DNA from: Halorhabdus amylolytica | GTDB lineage: Archaea > Halobacteriota > Halobacteria > Halobacteriales > Haloarculaceae | Reading direction: 5' to 3' | Assembly (NCBI RefSeq): GCF_004944975.1 | Contig: NZ_SPQG01000008.1 | Coordinates: 53,400 to 102,531 of the forward strand | Length of the DNA stretch: 49,132 nt | In this document: positions 43,248-49,132 of the stretch, in pieces | How the letters are laid out: every line of letters starts with the position of its first letter | How positions within the stretch are numbered: position 1 is the first letter of the stretch | Notes under the pieces: generated by a model | The model's input: the letters and a program-made list of their open reading frames with translations, nothing else | Told to the model about the DNA's origin: nothing | Database searches by the model: none | Position numbers and translations under genes: made by a program

Positions 43248-43608
43248 GTCGCCGGTATCTCACGGCCGACTCGTGAAAACGGCATCCATCGTGGCGTCCA
43301 CTGTGAAATTATTGATGTGGAGAAGACCTACACGTACTGTCCCAATTGCGGGGGCGATCGCCTGCCACAGCCACAGCAAAACCGAACAGCTGGAAGGTAA
43401 GCCAGTTTGTACGGGCTGTGCGGTCACCGAGCGGTTCGCGCTAAAAACGAAGTACTTCTACGACGAGCAGAACCTCGAAGCGTTCCGTGAGGAGTATGAC
43501 ACCATGCCGATTCACGAGAATGCCATGGAGAACAAACCGCTGGTCGAGGGGTTCGTGATGACGATCCTCGCGATTATCGGTCTTTTCGTCACTCTGGGCG
43601 TAATTTAG
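43248..43608 (+). pseudogene. Broken zinc-ribbon membrane protein gene
   Basis: One frame reads GVHCEIIDVEKTYTYCPNCG then GDRLPQPQQNRTAGR and stops; a different frame takes over with KTEQLEGKPVCTGCAVTERF, then YFYDEQNLEAFREEYD, and ends in a hydrophobic C-terminal helix (FVMTILAIIGLFVTLGVI). The two CxxC knuckles are in different frames, so the gene appears shifted near 43385-43395. The 5' end is also unclear. I do not recognise the family. Confidence 0.5.
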
Positions 43609-43626
43609 TCGGCGTGTAGCAATTCG

Positions 43627-43977
43627 TCAAAACTCCGCGAGACTGTGATTGTTCGTCGGCGCTGCCGCTTTCCCCACCTGGATGAGTTCGAAGTTCGAAA
43701 GGTCGCTATCAATACCTTCTCCGAGATGTTCCCGAAGTTCATCATCCAGTGCCGAGACCTCGATCGCCGTCAACGGTCGTTGGGTGAGTGCGTAACTGCT
43801 GGCAAATCCCGTGGGGCGAACAACGAGGACGGAATCGGCTGATGCGCCCTTAAGTGCGAGTTCCGCGTCGCGGTGGGTGTGAACGACCGCATCGATCTCT
43901 TCGACCGGAAACAGGACGGAAGCATCTCCGTGGTCAATGTATCCACCTGCATCGGTGAAATGCCCTACACTCATCAT
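43627..43977 (-). CDS. Hypothetical protein divergent from the CBS-HEPN gene
   Basis: A 116-residue protein (second Met at 43974 is an alternative start): MMSVGHFTDAGGYIDHGDAS, VVHTHRDAELALKGASADSV in the middle and a NFELIQVGKAAAPTNNH tail. It has no membrane segment and no recognisable motif. It is transcribed divergently from the CBS-HEPN gene with only 33 bases between the two starts, so both promoters share an AT-rich segment. Confidence 0.55.
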   Translation of the reverse strand: MMSVGHFTDAGGYIDHGDASVLFPVEEIDAVVHTHRDAELALKGASADSVLVVRPTGFASSYALTQRPLTAIEVSALDDELREHLGEGIDSDLSNFELIQVGKAAAPTNNHSLAEF

Positions 43978-44010
43978 TCCTAGGTTAATGATTACTTTAA
44001 CTTATTTCTT

Positions 44011-44844
44011 GTGGCGACCAAACTGTTATACTCGGAGCGGCACCGATTCGAAGCGATGGTTCAGGATCGGTACGTCTGTACAGCAGACGACCTCGCGACG
44101 CAAACGATCGCGACAAAACCTCCCGACGCGTCCGTTGCTGAGACGAGCGAGTGGCTCGAAGCTGAAGGCTTCGACGCTGCACCAGTGAGTGACGGGGAGG
44201 ACATTCGGGGATACGTCGTTCTGGAGGAGCTACAGGATGCTCCGTCCGACGACCGCATTGTGGATCATACAAATCCGATAACGATCGAAGAGATCATCTC
44301 CGCTGACGCCACGTTCGAAGAAGTGCTAGCGGCGCTCTACGAGGAACCGTTCTATTTCCTCGGTGGTCAAAATCGCTTGACAGGGATACTGACGCGAGCG
44401 GATCTGAATACATCCCCAGCGAGGATGCGCCTGTTCGATCGAATCACGTTACTCGAGGATCGGCTCCGTGAACTCGTCGTCGACGTTGCGCCCGACTGGA
44501 AAGAGCGGGTCGCGCTCGATCCGGACGTGGTTGAGGAAATCGAAAAGCGACACGCTGAGGCCCGTCGATCGAATATTGAACTCGATGAAATTCACTACGC
44601 ACAGTTTTCGACACTCGCGACGATCGTCAGCGACATCGAAGCGTGTTGGAAAGCCTGTGGCTTTTCGAGCGATCATCGGGCGTCGAGCCAACTTGATGAC
44701 TTGACCGAGTTGCGAAATGCGGTTGCACATTCCCAACAGGTCATCCAGAACACCGAAGGTGGATTAGGGGAGGGGCGAACGATCGGTACTGTAGAACAAA
44801 CGTATACGACTCTTGAGGATTGCCTCGAAAACCTCTCGTCATGA
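44011..44844 (+). CDS. CBS-pair protein fused to a HEPN-like domain
   Basis: A 277-residue protein from GTG 44011 (ATG 44056 possible). Residues about 20-135 form two CBS repeats (DASVAETSEWLEAEGFDAAP then YVVLEELQD; TFEEVLAALYEEPFYFLG then GILTRADL), which usually bind adenosine nucleotides. The C-terminal 140 residues are helical and end with LTELRNAVAHSQQVIQNTEG, where R-N-A-V-A-H is the RxxxxH motif of HEPN ribonucleases. A nucleotide sensor coupled to a possible RNase would fit a defence or stress effector; that role is inference. The location next to BREX remnants supports accessory origin. Confidence 0.65.
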   Translation: MATKLLYSERHRFEAMVQDRYVCTADDLATQTIATKPPDASVAETSEWLEAEGFDAAPVSDGEDIRGYVVLEELQDAPSDDRIVDHTNPITIEEIISADATFEEVLAALYEEPFYFLGGQNRLTGILTRADLNTSPARMRLFDRITLLEDRLRELVVDVAPDWKERVALDPDVVEEIEKRHAEARRSNIELDEIHYAQFSTLATIVSDIEACWKACGFSSDHRASSQLDDLTELRNAVAHSQQVIQNTEGGLGEGRTIGTVEQTYTTLEDCLENLSS

Positions 44845-44941
44845 GTCTCAGGGATTAGTCTTCAGGACCGTGGAAAGAGAGTTATAAGCACCTATTGAAG
44901 ACCTATTTTCCCGCTGTACAACACCATAGACACTATTTGGT

Positions 44942-45868
44942 CTATTCGAGTCGCTGGAGCTCTTGCCAGCGGTCACGTACTGTGTTCGGTGAGACGTCTG
45001 CACACTCTCCAAGTGCACACTGCGTCACGCTTTCGTCACCTCGCTGAATCGCTTCGTACAGACAACCGGCCGCCACTCCGATGGGATTGCGACCGTTCGC
45101 AAGGCGATGCTTCTCCGCCTTCTTCGCCAATCGCTCCGCCACCTGACGCACCTCTTGAGAGACCCCCAATTCGGAAGCAAGCCGTGGTACGTACTGCTGC
45201 GGTGACGGCGGGACCGTGGGAAGCCCCAGTTCCTGATTCAACGTCCGATAGGCGTTCTCGACTCGCTCCTTGTTCACCCGCGAGACCGCGCTCACCTCGT
45301 CGGGCGTCCACGGAAGTCGATTGCACCGACAGGCCGCATAGACACTGCCGGCTGTCATCGCCTCGATCGAGCGCCCGTGAAACAGGCCCTCGCTCTGTGC
45401 GCTCCGGAAGAGGTCACACGCCTGGTCGTCGATCACGTCCGACACGTCGAGTGCACTCACGATCCGACTGACTTCGGAGAGACCATGAGCTAGGTTCCGT
45501 TCACTTCTCGAACGGAAACGCGCTTGACTGTGCTCACGTCGGAACCGACCGAGTTGCCTGCGTTTTGAACCCGAGAGATCGTTTCCCTTTCCGTCGGTCT
45601 TCCGGCCGATCTCCGTCGAAATGCCCCGATCGTGTCTCGTCGGCGTGAGTGGAGCGCCCGTGCGTTCAGGATTCGTCCGGTCGTCCTCGAACGACCGCCA
45701 TTCCGGCCCGTGATCGATCGGTTCTTCGTGGAGAACCAGACCACAGTCTTCACAGACCGTCTCGATCGAATTCGTTCGAACCCTGCCACCACAGTCCGGA
45801 CAGCCGGTGTTTGATCCGCTCGGTACGTCTTCGTCGAATCGATGGTCGTAGCTATCGCTGGTCGCCAT
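44942..45868 (-). CDS. tfb: Transcription initiation factor IIB (TFB)
   Basis: A 308-residue TFB from ATG 45868. N-terminal zinc ribbon CPDCGGR...CEDCGLVL at about residues 23-47; B-finger-like WRSFEDD with RTGAPLTPTRHDRGISTEIG; then two cyclin folds, the first with SVYAACRCNRLPWTPDEVSA and the second with GVAAGCLYEAIQRGDESVTQ. TFB recruits RNA polymerase to TATA-bound TBP. Haloarchaea carry many TFBs and plasmid copies often direct alternative gene sets. It is transcribed alone on the minus strand. Confidence 0.92.
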   Translation of the reverse strand: MATSDSYDHRFDEDVPSGSNTGCPDCGGRVRTNSIETVCEDCGLVLHEEPIDHGPEWRSFEDDRTNPERTGAPLTPTRHDRGISTEIGRKTDGKGNDLSGSKRRQLGRFRREHSQARFRSRSERNLAHGLSEVSRIVSALDVSDVIDDQACDLFRSAQSEGLFHGRSIEAMTAGSVYAACRCNRLPWTPDEVSAVSRVNKERVENAYRTLNQELGLPTVPPSPQQYVPRLASELGVSQEVRQVAERLAKKAEKHRLANGRNPIGVAAGCLYEAIQRGDESVTQCALGECADVSPNTVRDRWQELQRLE

Positions 45869-46247
45869 TCGAATCACTGGAGTTACGAGGGACTCAGTGT
45901 GTCTCGAGCCCCTCGCCCATCGCAGGGGCAGAAAAACTGATACCGTGCGTCACAGGCACACCAAGGGGTACTCGACTTAGTGTGGAATGGCAAGTTTGAC
46001 GACCCAGATCCCGATCAACGACAGCGGAGAAGTGAATCTGTTTTGATTGACATGGTTGTCCGTAGATTTGGGGCGCATATAGTATATATCCACTATTGGT
46101 GTATCGTCTCCGGAAAATGTGAACCGTCTCGCAGACAAGCTCTGATTCAATTGGATTGCTTCGCCTGTAGTAACCTCGCTTGAGTAGCTGACGGACTACC
46201 GGAATCAAGAGTACAATAGCCGTCGGCAATTGAATGAAGCCGATTTC
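45869..46247. other. Gene-free stretch between tfb and the ParA operon
   Basis: About 380 bases. I see AT-rich promoter-like sequence at about 46075-46100 (CATATAGTATATATCC) but no gene or repeat family member. Short frames on both strands lack the acidic composition of local proteins. Confidence 0.4.
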
Positions 46248-46604
46248 TTAATAATCGTAGCCCCAGTCCCGAAGAATAGCTGCCGTTTCGTCGGGATTTT
46301 GGATGCCAGCTAGAAGAGCCGCTTCGACGACGTCAGTTTTGTAGACCCGGTCGTCCGAAAGCATATCTTCCAGGTCGCGTTGTAGCTTCCCAAGTTCATC
46401 CTCAGTGTCTTCCTGGATGAACATCGGCGTTTGTGATCGGTCGTCTTTCACGTTATCACGAGCATACAGATACGGGAGCTGCTTTGATTCGTCATCCTGG
46501 CGTTCCCGTTGGGTCTCTGTTTCAATCGGATCCTCGAGTTCGACTTCGCTTCCACTCTCTTCGTCTTCATCGGCGAAGGGATCAGCGCCAGCACCGGATT
46601 TCAT
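46248..46604 (-). CDS. ParA-associated small acidic protein
   Basis: A 118-residue protein: a disordered, very acidic N-terminus (DPFADEDEESGSEVELEDP), a short conserved-looking SQTPMFIQEDTEDELGKLQR segment and a helical C-terminus (TDVVEAALLAGIQNPDETAA). Its start overlaps the parA stop by four bases (ATGA), so it is made with ParA. By position it should be the ParB-like partner or a ParA regulator that binds the 13-bp repeat array, but no classic ParB or ribbon-helix-helix motif is clear. Confidence 0.65.
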   Translation of the reverse strand: MKSGAGADPFADEDEESGSEVELEDPIETETQRERQDDESKQLPYLYARDNVKDDRSQTPMFIQEDTEDELGKLQRDLEDMLSDDRVYKTDVVEAALLAGIQNPDETAAILRDWGYDY

Positions 46605-47449
46605 GCTTCCATCACCTCCAGACCAACCTCACTAGCGCACCACTCAGCCAGCGTTTCAAACTTCTCGAGAGTGTCACGCTCGTAGTCACGTTCTCGCTTG
46701 CGGTGCTCGGGAATATATTTGAAGGCTGTACATTGCTTGTTCCAGCACCCCTCGATCAGCGATGAGCGCTCCCTGAACACCACTGGAACAGCATATGGGC
46801 CGTCTTGTACCTCGGTGATGATCTGCTGCTGGTCTCTGGTGTCCTTGTACTTGTTCGGAACAATCCCCATGACACCGACGTCAATCGATAGCTGCTCTTC
46901 AAGTCCTAATACGAGGTCTTCTAAGCCGCTCACACTTTGTGATCCCTTTCCAGTCGGTTCGAAGGGAATAATCAGCGAACGAGTCGCATGAATGGCGTTG
47001 TAGACCTTAGTATCGGCCGTCGCAGCTGGATCGATCAGGATTACGTCGTACTTGTCTTGCACTCCAGCTTCCCGAAGAACTCGAAGCAGCTGTTTGTTTA
47101 CGTTGAATGATTCTCCGAAGTCCGCAGCTTCGTTTGCCCGTCGCTGGAGGTGTTTCGATATCTGTTCCAGCATATTGTGGCTGGGTATGATATCCATTCC
47201 TTCGGCTTCGCGGATTATTGGCTCAAGCGAGCCCTCGGATCGACCGACGAGATACCGAACGAGATTGTTTGCCTCTGGATTATCGCGCTCGTCGTCGACA
47301 TCCAATAAGTACGAGAGGCTCGCATCTTGTGGGTCGAGGTCGATCAAGAGCACTTCATGGCCGGCGTCGCTGAGTGCACGTCCCAGATTCGCCGTCAGCG
47401 AGGTCTTGCCGACGCCGCCGGCTTCACTGTAGACCGTTGCAGTAAGCAT
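46601..47449 (-). CDS. parA: ParA/Soj family partition ATPase
   Basis: A 282-residue ParA. The deviant Walker A is SEAGGVGKTSLTANLG at about residues 8-23, followed by DAGHEVLLIDLDPQDASLSY (A'), Walker B DVILIDPAATADT, and IIPFEPTGKGSQSVSGL. It partitions the replicon by ATP-dependent movement on the nucleoid. On the minus strand, a TATA-like TTTATATTC at 47472-47480 lies about 25 bases upstream of the ATG, giving a leaderless transcript. The 13-bp repeats start directly upstream, overlapping the promoter, so partition complex formation probably represses parA. Confidence 0.92.
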   Translation of the reverse strand: MLTATVYSEAGGVGKTSLTANLGRALSDAGHEVLLIDLDPQDASLSYLLDVDDERDNPEANNLVRYLVGRSEGSLEPIIREAEGMDIIPSHNMLEQISKHLQRRANEAADFGESFNVNKQLLRVLREAGVQDKYDVILIDPAATADTKVYNAIHATRSLIIPFEPTGKGSQSVSGLEDLVLGLEEQLSIDVGVMGIVPNKYKDTRDQQQIITEVQDGPYAVPVVFRERSSLIEGCWNKQCTAFKYIPEHRKRERDYERDTLEKFETLAEWCASEVGLEVMEA

Positions 47450-47478
47450 GATAGAGTAACTGGCTCAGTAGAATATAA

Positions 47479-47604
47479 AGTTTAGTCAGACGGTATAGCT
47501 ACGTAGTATAGTTACACAGTATAGCTATACGGTATAGCTGAATGGGATAGTTAGTACGTACAGCTATATGATGTGGCTGCTCAGATAGGCTACACAGTAT
47601 AGAT
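47479..47604. repeat. Tandem 13-bp repeats upstream of parA, candidate centromere/operator
   Basis: Copies of (A/G)GTATAGCT start at exactly 13-base intervals: 47492, 47505, 47518, 47531, 47544, 47557, 47570, 47583 and 47596, plus a weak one at 47479. The four from 47492 to 47539 and the last are best conserved; the copies at 47557-47591 are degenerate but hold the phase. Direct repeats of fixed period upstream of parA are typical of partition sites (and of iterons). Confidence 0.75.
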
Positions 47605-47695
47605 GGGTCTCCTGACTGTAGGGGCCAACGATAAAATCTGAATGACTCTTGTAGTGGAGTGTGATGGCTAGCCTGATTCAGTTATCTTTGAGAAT

Positions 47696-49003
47696 TTATC
47701 TCCCATCTTGAACACCTTCGAACGCGTCGGCGAGTTTTTCGCGCATGAACTGCCGCCGGAGTTCACGCTTTCGCTCCGGCGAGAGGTAGTCGTCCATTAC
47801 GACCTGCGCACTGGCCGAGCCCTGGTCGGACGCGATCTCATCGATGTGTTCCTCGACGAGGTCCTCAATCGTCGACGTGTACCGATCATACCAGAATCGC
47901 CGACCCATCTGAGGCACCGGCTTGTGACCGTCGATCGTTTCAGGCAGCTCAGCCTGGCCGGCGAGGTCTTCGAACCATCGAAGAATCGTTCCACGCCGGC
48001 GATGGCCCGTCTCGGAGCGATCAGACGGGAATAGATACCCATTCCAGTCGTTCCGATCGGCAAGTTCGGTCAAGCGATCCCGAGCAACGTCAGCACCGTA
48101 AATCACCGCCACGCTTCCGGGACCGTTCTTCCGCTCGTCAAACTCGATACGAGGATTCTCCTCGTCGAGGACAAGCTGGGAGGCATGCAGCGACGCCACC
48201 TCACCAGAGCGAAGACCCCAGGCGCAAAGCCCGACGACAATTAACTGTTCGCGGGTGGTGGTCGCGGCGTCGAACAGCGCCCGGACGTGCTCGGGAGCCA
48301 GCGGCGGATTCTCGCTGCTGCCGGTATCGTCATCGGCGTCGTCGGTCCAGTCGTAATCCAAGCCATCGGTCGGATTTAGTTTGGCTTCCCGCCGGTTGAG
48401 GAGACTCTCGTAGAAATCGGCAGTGGTTTCATAAATTCGCTGGAGTGTGGTTCTCGAAACACGCTGATCCAGGGCGTCGAACGTCGCCCAGCACGCATCC
48501 ACAGCCGCGCTCTCATCGATATCACCATTCGGGTCGATCGGCGAAAGGATGTCCGCGGTACCGTTCACGCCGGCGTAGGCGCGAACGTAGCGTGCAAGTC
48601 GGTACCGGTGTGTTCGAGCAGTCCCCTCGGCCCAGGAGAGCCGGGATTGTTGGCGGTCGAGGTACCGTTCGAGCGAGTTGATAGTCGGTTCATGGTCGAT
48701 CTCCCAGTCGTACCCCTGGGATTGGAGGTCAAGAACGTCATTCCAGAACTCGGCGAAGGTGGTGTCGTGGTACTCCCGCAGCGCGTACACCAGACCGCGA
48801 AAGCCATTCGCCGACAGCCACTCATGCGTGGGTCGATGGGACTGTGGATCGTGGCCTTCGGTGGCGATCGCCGGCGCAATGTGATCCCAGTACGCGCTCT
48901 CGAGCTCAGCGAGATCCATGAGCGTCCACGACGGGCCTGCTGACCCTTCAGTGCGTGCTGAAGAGTTGGAATCGGGCACGTTCACCGTTTCTATCTGAGA
49001 CAT
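47696..49003 (-). CDS. Tyrosine recombinase/integrase
   Basis: A 435-residue phage-integrase family recombinase. An N-terminal SAM-like core-binding domain lies at about residues 100-210 (YLDRQQSRLSWAEGTARTHR then YRLARYVRAYAG). The catalytic domain has R in CAWGLRSGEVASLHA, K in DERKNGPGSVAVI, a GHKPVPQMGRRFWYDRY segment for the H-x-x-R box (with Q-x-x-R-like spacing) and a likely Tyr nucleophile in VVMDDYLSPERKRELRR. It is longer than Xer proteins. Role: resolution of replicon multimers or integration. It sits 90 bases beyond the 13-bp repeat array, on the same strand as parA. Confidence 0.82.
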   Translation of the reverse strand: MSQIETVNVPDSNSSARTEGSAGPSWTLMDLAELESAYWDHIAPAIATEGHDPQSHRPTHEWLSANGFRGLVYALREYHDTTFAEFWNDVLDLQSQGYDWEIDHEPTINSLERYLDRQQSRLSWAEGTARTHRYRLARYVRAYAGVNGTADILSPIDPNGDIDESAAVDACWATFDALDQRVSRTTLQRIYETTADFYESLLNRREAKLNPTDGLDYDWTDDADDDTGSSENPPLAPEHVRALFDAATTTREQLIVVGLCAWGLRSGEVASLHASQLVLDEENPRIEFDERKNGPGSVAVIYGADVARDRLTELADRNDWNGYLFPSDRSETGHRRRGTILRWFEDLAGQAELPETIDGHKPVPQMGRRFWYDRYTSTIEDLVEEHIDEIASDQGSASAQVVMDDYLSPERKRELRRQFMREKLADAFEGVQDGR

Positions 49004-49132
49004 GGTAAGTCTGTTGGACGCTCAGACGTAGTGTAGTCTGTTCGCTCAACGGTTGGATATGCGTACAAAGCATAATCTGGCATAAACCATATATTGCTAT
49101 ATAAAATTTGGGGGGTTACAGGGGGCGGTGTT
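49004..49132. other. AT-rich upstream region at the right edge
   Basis: The promoter area of the recombinase with an AT-rich block at about 49082-49112 and G-runs at the very end. No gene is visible before the window ends. Confidence 0.4.

Noticed and set aside
47479-47604. The 13-bp repeats as a CRISPR array
   Set aside because: Units are too short, are contiguous without unique spacers, and no cas genes are present.
1-49132. tRNA and rRNA genes
   Set aside because: I looked for T-loop-like GTTCGA(A/G)TC segments with matching acceptor stems and for rRNA-like conserved blocks and found none that I could support.

Overview
The window is from a haloarchaeon (class Halobacteria). Almost every protein is strongly acidic, the DNA is GC-rich with AT-rich promoter and origin segments, and the gene set is typical of the group: two Orc1/Cdc6 initiators, plasmid-type PolB2, an extra TFB, short winged-helix regulators, a type IV AbiE module and an IS1595-type insertion sequence. 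Two initiators, a classic ORB-type origin, ParA with an array of 13-bp repeats and a tyrosine recombinase point to a megaplasmid, minichromosome or integrated plasmid rather than core chromosome.

Layout. 0-7 kb: a partial zinc protein, a pirin, an ArdC-like protein, the AbiEi/AbiEii toxin-antitoxin pair, a SWIM zinc-finger protein, two winged-helix proteins and a small DUF6788-like protein. 7.1-10.1 kb: a replication origin with two different families of origin recognition boxes, an AT-rich segment and cdc6. 10.2-10.8 kb: a coding-dead IS200/IS605-type element that keeps an omega-RNA-like 3' end. 11-14.5 kb: a three-gene operon on the minus strand (pseudo-RecA, small protein, PolB2) that looks like a translesion mutasome. 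14.8-20 kb: SdpI, a second Orc1/Cdc6, an HD hydrolase, an SRAP abasic-site protein, a PadR-like regulator and a frameshifted RNase H-like exonuclease. 20-24.6 kb: an ATPase with a DUF234-type C-terminus, a membrane metal-dependent hydrolase, an ADP-ribosylglycohydrolase, two unknown genes and a decayed abiEii fragment. 24.7-30.2 kb: an AddB/AddA-like helicase-nuclease pair whose AddA carries an in-frame TAG. 30.3-43.2 kb: brxA-brxC-brxB-brxC (BREX type 5-like), an IS1595-family element and a DEAD/DEAH helicase; no PglX or PglZ is present. 43.2-49.1 kb: a broken zinc-ribbon gene, a CBS-HEPN fusion, TFB, ParA with a partner, the 13-bp repeat array and the recombinase.

The most unusual signal is a family of six intergenic inverted repeats, TTAACCAAC-N23/24-GTTGGTTAA, found only between 2.6 and 20.0 kb. 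The half-sites are invariant and the spacer length is fixed while the spacer sequence is not. They separate the functional modules of the replicon backbone (AbiE, origin/cdc6, PolB2 operon, second initiator and repair genes). I read them as binding sites for one replicon-wide regulator or architectural protein; a recombination-site role is a weaker alternative.

Replication (Cdc6, ORBs, PolB2), segregation (ParA, 13-bp repeats), maintenance (AbiE) and repair (PolB2 operon, SRAP, AddAB) form the backbone. The right half is accessory defence DNA with clear decay: IS-associated loss of BREX core genes, an in-frame stop in addA, a frameshifted exonuclease and remnants of toxin and zinc-ribbon genes.
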